A stretch of DNA of 64,000 nucleotides from the NCBI GenBank assembly GCA_016858145.1, contig JAEHOE010000140.1, positions 248,001 to 312,000 of the forward strand, written 5' to 3'. How positions within the stretch are numbered: the first letter of the stretch is position 1; every line of letters starts with the position of its first letter. The translations under genes were made by a program, and so were the position numbers. The notes beneath the pieces are model-generated. The model ran no database searches, was not told where the DNA came from, and was given only the letters and a program-made list of their open reading frames with translations. This stretch comes from Edaphochlamys debaryana. Its lineage: Eukaryota > Chlorophyta > Chlorophyceae > Chlamydomonadales. Shown piece after piece: positions 10,004 to 21,832 of this stretch.

Positions 10004-13000
10004 ATGGCCGACAGGGCCCGGTCTCGTCGCCGAGCGGCAAGCTTGGCGGCAGCTGTCGCAGCGCTTGCCATCGCCGTTGCGATTCTTCTGCTGCCTGAGA
10101 CTCCGGGGTGTCCTTTCCACCTGCCCGGGGCTTCTGCACAACTCATCACGTCTCTGCTTAGTGGCATAGGCGCCACGACCGCGGCGGCTCTCGGCCTGGT
10201 CGGGGGCACGGTAAGTTGCGCGGCTTTGCGCGGCCGGCGCGGCGACGTGGCCCCTATCATACACGCTCCGTGCTATCCAACACTCCTCTTCACCCCACCG
10301 TTCTCTTCTCCATCTCTCCTTAACCGTGTCTCGGTGTGCACCGCCCGTCCCTTTCCGAAACCCGCCAGGTCACGACTGTGACAGGCGTGGTCGTCGACGT
10401 CACCGCCTACCTGTCCAACACCACACAGTGCTCGGGCCGACTGTGCATCGACGTTCAGGCGTATGCCAACTCGCACCCGACCCTCCCGGTGGTGGAACTA
10501 AACGCCCGAGTGCTGCTGTGGTCGCCCAAGGTGTCGACGGTCAAGGCCGGACAGGAGTACAACCCGCGCGACAAGGACTGGGCTTCGGTGAGCAGCAGTG
10601 CCTGCTTGGCCGCGTGCCGGTATGGTTGCAAGCGGCACTGTTCTGGCAGCCAACACCTCACACACGGCCCATGGCTTCCCTGCCGCGGCGGCCCGCCTCT
10701 CACGCACCCACTTGCCCCCTCAGCTCAACGCCCCTGCCCCCCGCCCTGCCCCCCTGCCCCCCCCACCCGCTACCTGCCCCCCTGCCCCCCTTGCCTCTAG
10801 GTCGTGTCCGTGTGCCGCGCCCTGTTCCAGTACGAGAAGCGCTTCGCCTCCTTCTTCATACGCTCCTCCTTCCACGACTCCATGGCGGTTGACGTGACGC
10901 AGGTGCGTGGGCCCCACGTGGGCCCGACGTGGCCCCACGCGGGCCCGGCCCGGCCCGGGCCCCGCTGCCTGCGCTGCCACCGGACTGAGCAGCCTCCTGG
11001 CCCCTCGCCCACGCGAACCGGGTTGGCTGGCCAGCTCGGTTGTACAGAGCCCTTTGGTAACCACCCCTGCATGTGCTAGCACTGCGGGCCCTCGCTCAGG
11101 TTCAAGCCCAAACCGTGGAATGCCCCATCCCCCCGCAACCCCGCAGTGCCCCGGCCCGTACTGCGGTGGAGCGGACGCATCGCTGTTCCTCACCCTCGAC
11201 GAGCTGTCCCGCCCTGAGAAGTGAGTGGTCGAGTGGGGGCAGGCCTCTAAGGGGTTCCGACCCCCGGTGCAAAGTCTGCACCCGACCTCCGCGTGCTCCC
11301 CAACTCATCCTACCCCCGCCCTCCCTCCACCGCCCTCCTGCAGCGCCGACGACAACTTTGCGCTCATCACGGCGCGTGCCGCCAAGAAGATCGCCTCCTT
11401 CTTCGACATCAGCGTGGCGGACACGGTCGCGGTGAGGAGGGGTGCCGTACCGCATGACTTAAGCCCGTTGGTACGGCACCTACCGGCAGCTGAACGGCCG
11501 TCGCGTCCCTGCGCGTCGGACCCCGCGCCCCGCACCACCCCACCACACACACCACACACCCGGCCCCCGCTTACCTTCCCTGTTGTGCCCCGACCCGCGC
11601 GCAGGTGTGTGCTGCCGTGGCACCCGAGGTCCTCAGCGGCGGCCGCATGAAGATCCTGGACGGCTCCAACACCCTGCGCGTAGGCCGCCTTGACTCCACC
11701 AAGCCCGCGCCCCCCAACCAGCTGCCCTCGGCCTCCGCCAACGCCGCCTCCTTCCTGTCCTTTTGGACCGCCCGCGGCTTCACGCCCCGCGAGGCGGCGG
11801 CGCTCATGGGCAGCCACGCCCTGGTCGACTCCCAGGTGCGTGGGTTGCATGCGGCGTGTGGCGTGTGCTGTGCGGGGAACTGATGGAGGTGCGCTGTGTG
11901 CTGTGTGCTGTGCACTGCTCCTGCCGCGCCGGCCCTGGCCGACGCTCGGGTGCGCGCGTCGCTTCCACAGCGCGCCGTGGGCCGTGGTCTGGGGTCTTTT
12001 AAAGAGGCTTGTCTGCGTCTTGGGGGGTGGCGCAGGCACCCACTTGCTTGCCGCCGCCGCCGCCTCAGCTGCTGCGTGCCTCACCCCTGCCTGACCTGCT
12101 GGCCACTGCTGCGCCCCGCCGACCCTCCACCCCAACCCACGCAGGGCTGCTTCATGGGCCCCAACCGAACCAACTACTGCGACCCAACCACCTCCAACTG
12201 CGCCAACGTGCGCATGTTCAGGTGCGAGCGAGGCCTCCCGGTACCCCCTCCTTGCCCTCCCACGGCCTCCTTGCTACATACCGTACCCTAGCCGCCCCTC
12301 TGCCCCTGTCTCCTGCCCCTGGCCGCCTCCCCTTCTCACCCCCCTCCCAACCCCCTGCCTTTCCTTCCCCGCACCGCAGGTGGGAGAACCACTACTACAG
12401 GGACATATGCTCCCCCACGCTCAAGGTCAGGGCGGCGGGCCCCGGTGAGATCCCCATGGCCGAGACCCCCATGCGGGGAATGTCGTCCCCAGAGTTCGAC
12501 GCAGAGGCCAAGCTGGAGACGTGCAAGGTGCGCGATCGGGCAAGGGAAGACGAACCGGCGCGGCGCAAGCAAGGGGAGACGAACCGACGCGGGGCAAGGG
12601 ACTGGAGGTCTGCCGACTCAAACCCTAACGGTTGCTGGGCGGGTGTGGCGGGGAGGCATGCCCTGGCGCTTGAGTCCGGTGTGTTCCGCCTATCGTTCGC
12701 GCCTTCTTCCCGCCCGCAGTTCTCCAGCGCCGCGGGTCGGGCCGCTGCCATGAACATGATCAAGTGGCAGCAGGTGCGTGGGTTGGCTCCCACCGGTAGA
12801 TATTTTCCCACCGGTAGATAGTTCGTGTCGGTTCCCACCGTAGCCCAAGACCGCTTGGTGTCGGCCGTGGCCCCCGCGCCCGCCCCGCTGATGCCACCAC
12901 GCGCCCCCGGCGGACCCACTCCCACCCCCCCACAGGCAGGCCAGATGGCCGAGCCCGCTGCTGCCCCCGAGGCGGTGGATGTGACGTGGAGCAACGCCGA

Positions 13001-16000
13001 CTGCCGCAAGGCCGCCGCCGCCGCCGGCCTGCCCGCCACCTCGGTCAGCTGCCCCCACTCCTCCTTCTGGTGGTACACCCCCAACGATGCCTACACCGGC
13101 CTGGTGTGCCAGGTGGGGGGTGGGGGTGGGGATGCGACCCCTGCCGGGCCCTGTCCTAGACTCCTAGTTGCCTGCCTGTATTGCACCAGGTACCGGATCT
13201 GGATCTGAATCCGGATCCCGCCATGTCCCGCGTCCCCCGGCTCCCTCCAAACCCTCATCATACGTCCACCACCCGCCCTCCAATCCGCGCACGCACCCGC
13301 CCACCGCAGGGCGCCGCCTCGACCGCCGATGAGATTGCCCTCCGGGACGCTACGCGCACCTTCGCCGCAAACCAGGCCGCCTGGGACGGCGACTACAAGA
13401 GGTGCGTGCGACGGCCTTTGTCCTGCCTCCACCACCCTTCAGCTTAAAGGGAGGTCCACCGACCCTCCCCGTCTATGCGACCTGCGCGTCTCATAACCCT
13501 CATCACTTTACTACTAAATTTGCCACTACTAAACCCTCAGTATCCCTCGGTTGCACGCAGCGCCTACCTCAAGATGGTCTCCACGTTTGCCAAGTGGTCG
13601 CCCAAGGCCGACGGCTCCCTGCTCAACCCCGCCGCCTACATCTCGGGCTCCGAGTGTACCCTCGCCTCGGGCCATCAGCTGGAGGCCTCCTGCGCCCAGC
13701 CCGCCGCCGCCGGCCCCGCCACGTCCGACACCAAGAACTTGTACAACAGCTGCGCCACGTGCAACTCGAGTGAGTGCATGTGGTGCCGTACTGCCGTACG
13801 TACTGCGTACGGCGCTCATGGCGCCACCGTGTATGTGGTTTGCGGGTTGGGGGCTCGGGGCGAGGCGGCGGGCGACGGCGCTCCCAGCCCCAGGCCCCAA
13901 CTGGTTGCACCTGCGCTGACGTGACGTCATTCGGTCCTTCCCTCTCTCCCTTCCTTTCTGTGACCCCACCCAGTCACGTGCCTCCCAACGGTCTGCAGCC
14001 TCTGTGTCACAACCTACCTGACTGCCAGCCTGGGCTGTGAGTCGGTTCCCCGCGGGTCTAAAGCTATCCTTGATGGGGCGTGTTTTAGTTGCTGAAGCGC
14101 GTGACAAGCCTACCTGTTGGGCGCGGCACGATCCTGTTTCGCACCTGAGTCTGATTCCGCGCCCTCGCCTGCCCCCCCCCCCCCGGCAGTTGCCCCCAAG
14201 TCCATCACAACCGACAATTGCTGCGGCTGCTCCACGCGCCTCCGGCCGCTGCGCTACAACGTCACGTCGGGACGGGTGCGTGCGTGCGTGCGTGTATGTG
14301 TACGACATGTGTACGGCAGTGCGTGCACGCGCACGCGCTTGCCGGGCACCACGTGGCTAGGGTCATGCGCGCATGACGCCCTCCCTCGCGTCCTTCCGCC
14401 CTCCCTCCTGCCCGTCCCTCCGCCCTCCCTCCACCCCGCCCTCCCCTTTCTCCCCCGCCCTTCCTTTCTCCCTCTCCCACAGGTCGTCGACACGCAGTCA
14501 ATCCTCCGCTACGCCGACGTGAAGCCCGAGGTTGGGCCCGACACGCCTCTGCCCGCCGCCACCCCGGGAGCCGTGCCCGAGCCCTTCCTGGACCGCGACC
14601 CCGGCAGCGACGCAACCGCCCCAACGGTCACCGTTGGCGGCGCAACCACCCTAACCAACCCGCCCACCTCGCCGTACGCTGACGCCGCCACGGTGCGTTG
14701 ACGGAGGTTTGGGGTCGAGAGCCGGGACGGGCTGGGCGAAAACCGAAAACCGTGTCGATGGTGTTCCAACCGCTCCAACGGTTCCCGAGGATCTTCCAAC
14801 CGCTGTGCTGCCAGGCTTCTTTCAGCACAACCTGCTCCACCTCGGTGCGCTCAAGTATCCGCTTACGTGGCCCTTCCGCCAGGTGTGCACCGGTGCCGCC
14901 GGCGTGCTCGTCAACGGCTTCCCCGCCAGCCCCTTCAAGTGGACCCCCTTCACCAGGGCCTTCTTCAAGCCGCCGGCCGCCATCCGCGCCGCCTCGTACC
15001 AAAAGTGAGCCAGGCAGCGCAGTGGGCGCCCACCAGGGCCCATCCGAGACTGCTGCCACGGAATGCACGGAGCGTCGTGCTTTTGCGCGCCTTGCCCCAA
15101 CCAAACATAAGCCCGCGGCGCCCTACCCCTACCTCGGCTCCCGCGCTCAAAACCTCGCCCCGCTGCCCACCAGGCCCAACACCAACCTGACCGTTGACGC
15201 CTACGAGGTCGACATTGACATTGTGTCCAAGGACCTGGGATGCCCCGTGGGCCCCACCACTCTGCTCGCCTACAACGGCTCCATCCCCGGCCCCTCCTTC
15301 CGCGTGCTCAAGGGCCGCCAGGTGCGTGCGGTGTCCCTAGGAATCCCCAGGATTCACTACGATTCAGTAGGGTTCATTAGGTTTCCCTAAGGTTCTTCCG
15401 CGGGCGCGCGTGCTCGGGGACTCCTGCTTGATGTTTCTAGATCTGCCCCGCCAGGTACCGGTAGGGGCGGTGGATGGGAGCCAGGGCTGAAAGAAGCACG
15501 CACCCGCGCCTCCACCTTGCCCCTCTCTCCCGCCAACCCCCCATCCAATCTCCCTAGCCCTTCTCACCCCCTCCCCGTCCCCTTCCCCTTTCCCCCCCTC
15601 CCCCCCATTCCCCTAGACCCTGGTCCGCTTCAACAACAAGCTCACCGCCGCCCGCATCACCGGCACCCGCTTCGAGTCGCACCCCCCCTGCGACACCGCC
15701 ACACGCCAGGGCCGCCCCATCAGCGTGCACCTGCACGGCGAGGCCAGCCTGGCGCCGTACGATGGTGAGGCTGGTGCCGTACCATACCCATCACTGCCTT
15801 TGGTGGCACTCTCTCGCTCGTTGGTTCTGGGTGCGGGGTGCCCACCACTGCTGTGCGCGCGTGGGGCTTTCGTAAAATGGTGTAATAAGATGGTGCGTGC
15901 ATGCATCATCCGCAGGCTGGGCCGAGGACGAGACGTGTGGCGCCGAGAGTAAGGACTATTACTACGCCAACCGCCGCCCAGGCTTTGGATGGTACCACGA

Positions 16001-19000
16001 CCACGCGCTCGACATCACCTCATGTGAGCCTTGGGCCTTGTGGAGGGCAGAGAGGAGGGAGGAGGGAGGTGGCTGGGTGTTGTCCCCTGCCCCTTAGTTA
16101 CGTCGCCCGCCTGTCCTCGAAGCTCTTGCCGTAAGCGATGACGAGGTGATGCTTCCTCTCTCTAGACTCAAGCGCTTCTGCCCCTCTTCCTCCCCCAGAC
16201 AATTCCTACCTGGGCCTGGCCGGCATGTATGTGGTGACCGACTCGGCCAAGGAGGGCGGCTGCGGCGAGCCCTGGAACCTGGATGCCCTGCCCGATACTG
16301 AGATGGTCTTCAAGGATCTGGTTTTCGACAACACGTGCCAACTGCTGTACGACAGGGAGGTGAGATCGATCCCAAGGGGAGGGGGGCTAGGGGGAGGAAG
16401 AGGGAAGGGGGGAACAGCTCAACCCTTGCGTCAGGGCCCCACCTTCTCTCAAGCAGCCCCTGACCTCGACAACCGACATAACACCTACCCGTCCCACCCT
16501 CCGCCCTCCAGGGCCCCCACAAGAACAACCTGTACGGCGACGTGAACACGGTCAACGGAGTGCAGTGGCCCCTGTGGACGCCCGAGGCGCGCTGGCAGCG
16601 ACTGCGCTGGCTCAACGCCGCCACCACCCGCCCCTGGAAGCTGCGCATCGTGGACGGTACGACGGGCGCTGACGTCAGCGGATCCGTGTGCCACGTCATC
16701 GCCAGCGACGGCGGCGTCCGCCGTACGCCCGTGCCCTTCCCCAAGGCTGGGCTCTTCATGGGAGTGGCCGAGCGTTACGAGGTGAGCGGTTGGTGAAAGT
16801 TGGCGATCCTTCGTTCCCCATGGCCGAGCTGCTCATCAGTCCCCCGATAGATGCCGCGTGTGCGTACGGACGATCTAAAACCGCTGATCTCTTGCCGTAC
16901 CCCGCCGTACATCCTTACGTGCCGTATAGGTGGTGTGCGACTTCACGTCGTACGCCGGCAAGACGCTGTACCTGTGGAACGCCAAGGACGACTACCGCAT
17001 GAACGACGTGCCCTTCTTCTGCTTCAGCCACCTCATGATGAAGATCGTGCCGGCGGCTGTAGCGGTCCCGCCCAACTCGGCGTTCACGCCCGGAAACCCG
17101 GTGGTCCCCGCCCGCCCCTTCCTGGACTCCGTGCTCAGCGATGTGAGTGTACGGCATGTGTACGGCATGTGGCTGGGCGGTGCGCGGGCGGGGCTAGGGG
17201 TGAGAGGAGGGGAGGTGCAGAGGGGGCGGAGGGCGGCTCAAGGCTCCTTTCACGCTCACATTACTCATGCCTCACCCTTACTAATGCCCTACCGATCTTG
17301 ATCTTGATCTCGATCTGATCGCAGGCTGACATGGCCGCCGCCAAGGCCATGGTCGCCAACAAGAACTGCACGCGCACCTTCAAGTTCGGCCGCCGCCACG
17401 GCCACTGGTGCGTGCGGGCCTCGCGTGGGCCTGCCGGGGCCTCTCCGGGCCTGAGTGGCCCTCCTCGTACACGCACCCGCGCGCCTGGAGTACGCTGCCT
17501 GAGCTTCCTGCATGCGTGGGCCTCGCCGCCACGCCGTCGCACTTCCCTTGCCAGGCCCGCGTTGGCGGCCTCGGCGCCCCGTGCCCTTGCAACCTGTCGG
17601 CTCCTGCAACCTCGCTCCCTGCCTCGCCCCCAACGTCCCCCGCCCCCTCCCCCGAATGAACCCGCAGGGTGATCAACGGCGAGTCCTGGCACACCGCCCG
17701 TGTGGCCGCCGGCGACATCGGTCAGAACACGTGGGAGGTGTGGTGCCTGCAGACCGGCGGCGGTTGGTTCCACCCCATCCACATCCACCTGGTCGACTTC
17801 TACGTCCTAGCGCGCAACTGGGACGAGACGCTGGTGCGTGATCTGCTGTACGGATCTACCGTACGGCGCGCTCTCCGTGCGTGTATCTAGCTCGGTTGGT
17901 TGGTCAGGGGGTTTCCAGGGATTCGGGTCCCGAGCAGCAACCGTAATCGTCGCCACGCCTACCCGACCTGAATCCAAGTATCTTACTCCATTATGCATTA
18001 TCTCACCCCAGGTGCACGAGTACGAGCGCCTTGTGCCCAAGGATGTCGTACAGCTGGATCCCAGCGCCAACGTGGCCCTGCTGATCCGCTTCGGGCCGCA
18101 CAGGGGGTGAGCTGGGGCTTGATTGGGAAAGGGAGGGGGGTCCTCGGGAGACAGGGCCGTGAGCACCGTAGGCGGCGGGCGAGCGAGGGACGGAGGTGTG
18201 GCGCTCGCTTTTCATCATCTGCTGGCCCTTGCGGTGGCCCCGCCTGCGACCCTCGCCGATTGCCTCCATCTACTGACTGCGCACCTCCCGCCGTTCCGCT
18301 CCCGCCCTTTCCCCTTCCCTTGAACTCAGCGAGTACATGTTCCATTGCCATAATCTGGTGCACGAGGACTTCGAGATGATGCGGTCGTACAATGTGATCG
18401 CGCCCGGCGGCCGTACGGCATCCACGGCGCTGCCCATGCAGGGCAACCCCACTCTGGTGAGCGAGGGAGCCCGCTTTTGCCCAGAGGGCCGACAGAGTCT
18501 CAGTCTCAGTCTCAGTCTCAGTCTGCTCGCCTAGGCTGCACAGCAACACGCTACAGCTAGGGTTCTTGGCGTGACCTGCCCTCGACGCAGCCCCACGTGC
18601 CCAGACCACGTGTCCTGGACGCCACGCTCCAAGATGTTCCACTTGGTCCTGCTGATCTGATCCTGATCTCTCTCTCCTCCCGATGTTCAGATCTCCAATG
18701 CGAACGTGCTGTACGATCTCTACAAGGATCCAGTTTATCCCAACGCTACGGCTCGGGCCACGGCGGGTCTGGTCTCACTCAAGACCGCCGGCGCCGCCAC
18801 TACGGCCGCGCTCACCTTCCCCATCACCCAAGGGCTCTACAGGTGAGGGGGCGCAGAAGAAAGCTCTTCCTATCGAGCAGAGGGAGGGGAGGGCCGAGGG
18901 AGGGGAGGGCCGAGGGAGGGGAGGGCCCAGGGAGGGGAGGGCCCAGGGAGGGGAGGGGAGGGGAGGGGCCTGGCGTGTGATGCTGACGTGTCCCTTGTCA

Positions 19001-19205
19001 GTGTGCGGTAGCCCCAATGCCAATGGCCTTGAAGCCTTTTTACGTTGGATCCGTTCTGACGTCTTGCTCCCCATCTGCGCAACTTGTTCTTTCGCTCCCT
19101 CACAGGATGTTCTACCCAGGTGGTAGCGCCGGCGAGCCAGCTCAGCTGGCAGACCCCACCGTCAACCCCTGGCTCGCGAGGGTCTGCAAGCCGCAAGCCG
19201 CCTAG
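10004..19205 (+). CDS. Heme peroxidase-multicopper oxidase fusion protein
   Basis: Twenty-eight exons, phase-consistent throughout, giving about 1309 aa: 10004-10210, 10369-10587, 10801-10902, 11147-11220, 11344-11431, 11605-11835, 12145-12221, 12380-12527, 12720-12773, 12936-13112, 13310-13401, 13561-13769, 13974-14036, 14190-14275, 14483-14692, 14883-15004, 15174-15321, 15617-15764, 15916-16023, 16199-16359, 16512-16781, 16930-17142, 17325-17407, 17668-17833, 18012-18106, 18330-18456, 18691-18842, 19106-19205. A basic start and hydrophobic stretch (about 12-32) suggest a signal peptide or type II anchor. Residues about 143-520 match a class I/II heme peroxidase: distal Arg163/His167 (IRSSFHDS), GGADASLFLTLDE, DTVAVCAAVA, and proximal His301 (MGSHALVDSQ). 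A Cys-rich stretch and a Thr/Pro linker (about 635-680) follow. Residues about 685-1309 are a three-domain CotA/bilirubin-oxidase-type multicopper oxidase with all ten copper histidines (807, 809, 846, 848, 1132, 1135, 1137, 1189, 1191, 1195), T1 Cys1190 and axial Met1200. The 63-bp exon 13974-14036 is optional for frame. Extracellular oxidation is inferred; the substrate is unknown. Confidence 0.85.
18496..18525. repeat. CAGTCT microsatellite in intron
   Basis: About five tandem CAGTCT units lie in the intron after exon 26 of the fusion gene. Confidence 0.9.
18877..18965. repeat. Purine-rich minisatellite in the last intron
   Basis: Tandem units of about 15 bp, built on GAGGGGAGGGCC(C/G)AGG, fill part of the last intron of the fusion gene. 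One strand is almost pure purine and could form triplex or G-rich structures. Confidence 0.85.
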
Positions 19206-20411
19206 ATAGGCCGCCGCCGTCTAAGCCCGCTTTCCGGGACGTAGCTAGCGTCATTCGCTGCTGCTAAGCCCAGGTTGGGGCGGGCGCCATTGAAACCCAA
19301 ATGGAGGGCGTTGGACGCGTGCAAGCCGCAGGCAGCCGCCGTCTTGCGCCCTTGCTTGATGAGGTGGACGTGCCTGGACGCGAGGCCGAAAGTTGTGTTT
19401 TGCTTTTGACGGGCTCTTCTGAAGCCCGCTGTGCTAAGTCTAGATGAACACGTGTGATCTTATGCGGATTCATTGATCCAACTTGGTTCGTTGTTGATAT
19501 GATATGATCCCCATTCTTGCTTATCCAGCGATATCCCGTCCTCATCTTGCCTTCACGGCACAACTAGGAGATGGCTTCGCAGGGTATGTAGAGTGGAGCA
19601 TGCATGTCAGCTCAAACACTGTTATGAGCGTTGATCCCATGCGTTCCTTGCGGGGGACCGGGCACGTTGTTCCGGCTCCGTACGTGATCTAATCTAGGTG
19701 ATCCACCGGGCTTTCTAGCCTCCTTATTAACGCATTTGCGCTCTGTGAAGCGGAGACAGGTCTCCTACATCCTCGCTCTCGAAATGGATAGCGGTTGGAT
19801 CGTGCCTGCCTATCGTGACTGTTTGTGACGCAAATCCTGTGTTGAACTAAGGGATTCCGAGCGTGGAGGAGTGTGGGGTCGGCCCAGGGCCAACGGAGGC
19901 GCCTCAACCCCGGCCTTAGCAGAGAGAGTGTGCGAATGTTTGCGAGTGCGAGAGCGTGGGGGTGTTTGCGAGAGTGTGAGGGTAGAGTGGACGGAGTGTG
20001 TGGTAAGAGATGGAGCGGGGAGCCATAGTGGGGACTGCGAATCTGGGAGGCGGAGGGAAAAGTTGTTCCCGCTGAAACAACCTAGGTCGTAGGTAGTCTG
20101 CCCTGGCATCGACTTGAACTTCCCATGCGACTGCGCTAATGTTGATGCTGGTCTGAAGTTCTTTATCTATGTGTGAACGCGCGGATGTGCGTGTGTAGGA
20201 AGCACTGCCGCGGCAGCACGGCTGCAGTACTGCTGTACGGGAGGAGCTGAGCGTTTGCCTGCCAGTGCAACAGGCACGGGCCCAGCTGGGCCCAGGCAAG
20301 GAAGTTGAAGGGTCACGGGAGAGGGGATTGGAACCTGCGGGCAGCTGCCCTGTGGGCCGTCCTCGTTGAAGTGCGGACTCAGGGCCATGGATCAGAGGCC
20401 CGTGGTCGACT

Positions 20412-20416
20412 TGTAA
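20412..20416 (+). terminator. Candidate TGTAA polyadenylation signal (fusion gene)
   Basis: This is the first TGTAA on the plus strand downstream of the stop at 19205. It would imply a 3' UTR of about 1.2 kb, which is long, so the assignment is weak. Confidence 0.3.
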
Positions 20417-20721
20417 GGACTGCATACGGCATACCCTGATTGCCCCCACCTCTTTGCGATCTGGTCACCTCCCATAACCCGCCCCGCACGCCATTCCGTC
20501 CCGTCCGAGACTCCGGACACCTGCCTTGTTCAAGCCAATTGGGGTTCCCCCATCCGGGATGATTATGGTCCATCGAGCTTAGAGCAAGTGCACGGCAGAC
20601 AAGCGCTGGGCGCCCCCATGGGGGCGATAAAGGGCTGAGCCCCTCACCCATCTGCTACGCGACCCATTCCCCGCGGTAACCGTGGGCGCACTATACTCCA
20701 ACCGAGCTTTAACGCGTAACT

Positions 20722-20808
20722 AGCAGGTTGTCGGGGGACTCGCACCCCTCGACACAGACTTAGCTGCCCGGTCTTATCTACACGGACACCGCTCCGCCAC
20801 CTCCTAGC
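20722..20808 (-). other. tRNA-like sequence (pseudo-tRNA or SINE head)
   Basis: On the minus strand, an A-box-like GTGGCGGAGCGGT (20800-20788) is followed about 40 bases later by a B-box-like GGGTGCGAGTCCC (20747-20735), which sits in a hairpin GGGG-TGCGAGT-CCCC resembling a T arm. The flanks do not pair as an acceptor stem and the T loop departs from TTCGANT, so a functional tRNA is unlikely. A tRNA-derived SINE or a decayed tRNA fits better. Confidence 0.35.
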
Positions 20809-20906
20809 CACCGCTTTAACTAGCTGCTGGATTGCGTCACGGTAGCGGCCCTTGTGACACACCGCCTCCAGCGTGGTCTTCACAACGGAATTGATCTTCA
20901 TGGCAG

Positions 20907-20937
20907 CTCCCGCGGGGCCTGTTGGTCCCCGCGGGAG
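20907..20937. repeat. Perfect 11-bp inverted repeat
   Basis: CTCCCGCGGGG, a 9-base loop, then CCCCGCGGGAG: a GC-rich perfect hairpin on either strand. It lies between the tRNA-like segment and unique sequence and could be an element boundary or an RNA structure. Confidence 0.9.
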
Positions 20938-21092
20938 TCTGTGGTGCTATGCGGACTGAAGTGTGAGTAGCAAACTATCCCCGCCGGTCCAAGACGGCAG
21001 AAAAAGATAGCAAGACGCTTGGCCACAGATTGTGGCCCAGTTCGGAGTGCAGTCGAGGGACGGCGAACACCAGCATCAGCACCAGCGGTTTC

Positions 21093-21097
21093 TTACA
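21093..21097 (-). terminator. TGTAA polyadenylation signal (STT3)
   Basis: TTACA on the plus strand reads TGTAA in gene sense. It is the first such motif after the STT3 stop at 21833, implying a 3' UTR of about 740 bases, normal for this kind of alga. Confidence 0.5.
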
Positions 21098-21832
21098 CGC
21101 GCGCATCCAACCATCCATCCATCCGCCACATCTATCGAACCTTGCTTGGCCCACAGCGGCAGCCAACGGGGCGCTCCCGTCAAGATCTGCACCTTTCCAC
21201 CCATCGCCCTGCCATGCCCAACTCACGCACAGATAGCCGGGGCCCCCCTTCGCCCACTGCCCATCACCATGCGACCCTCGCCTCACGGGCGCTCGTCTAC
21301 CGGTACCTATCGACAACACCCCGCCTTGTCAACCCAACCGGCAGCCAGCCTTGTCCACTGCCCCAGCGCATCCTACCCTCCCCCGGGGGAGCCCCACCCT
21401 CCCTCCCTCCCTCGCCAGAGGCACGGGGAGACATAGGACCAATTCTGCCACCGCCTCCCCATGCGCTGCCCATCTGACGCAGCGCTCGCAAGGGTCTACG
21501 TCTGCTGGCCCCCACCTCCACACCCTTCCTCTGCCGTGCCCCCAGGCTCTGAGCGGACTGGCGACTACCACAACCCCATGTTGCGTGTGCGCAGTGCGCG
21601 ACGGCCCCCAACCCCCGCCCGCCCGCCTGCCGTGGCGCCGCCCTCCCGCTCCGCCCGCCGCCTCCTCCAGGCACGGGGGCCAAGGGCGCGGGCGCCAACC
21701 CACCCAGCCCTGCCTCCTCCTAACCGACGCTACACGACCCTTCCCCCCCTCCTCAACCGCGGCGGCGCTGCTTCCGGCTCCCCAGAACCAAGGGGCTGCT
21801 GCACCGCTCATCTATCCTAACCCGCGCCGCCT

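Larger units (their letters stand above)
19206..21832. other. Convergent intergenic region between the fusion gene and STT3
   Basis: Two genes end towards each other here, so it holds both 3' UTRs. No conserved coding exon was seen. It contains a short GATAT repeat near 19496, a TTTGCGAG-rich stretch at 19925-20000, a tRNA-like segment on the minus strand (20722-20808), a perfect hairpin (20907-20937), a minus-strand open frame of 85 codons at 20644-20901 with no recognised similarity, and candidate polyadenylation signals at 20412 (+) and 21093 (-). Confidence 0.6.

Noticed and set aside
14709..15008. Separate start for the multicopper oxidase half in the intron before exon 16
   Set aside because: The open frame begins with TTG, not ATG, and no promoter motif precedes it; the spliced path keeps phase with the upstream exons.
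15878..15883. TGTAA on the plus strand as a possible end of a separate peroxidase gene
   Set aside because: It lies in an intron inside the oxidase half, downstream of its first copper motif, so it cannot separate the two domains.
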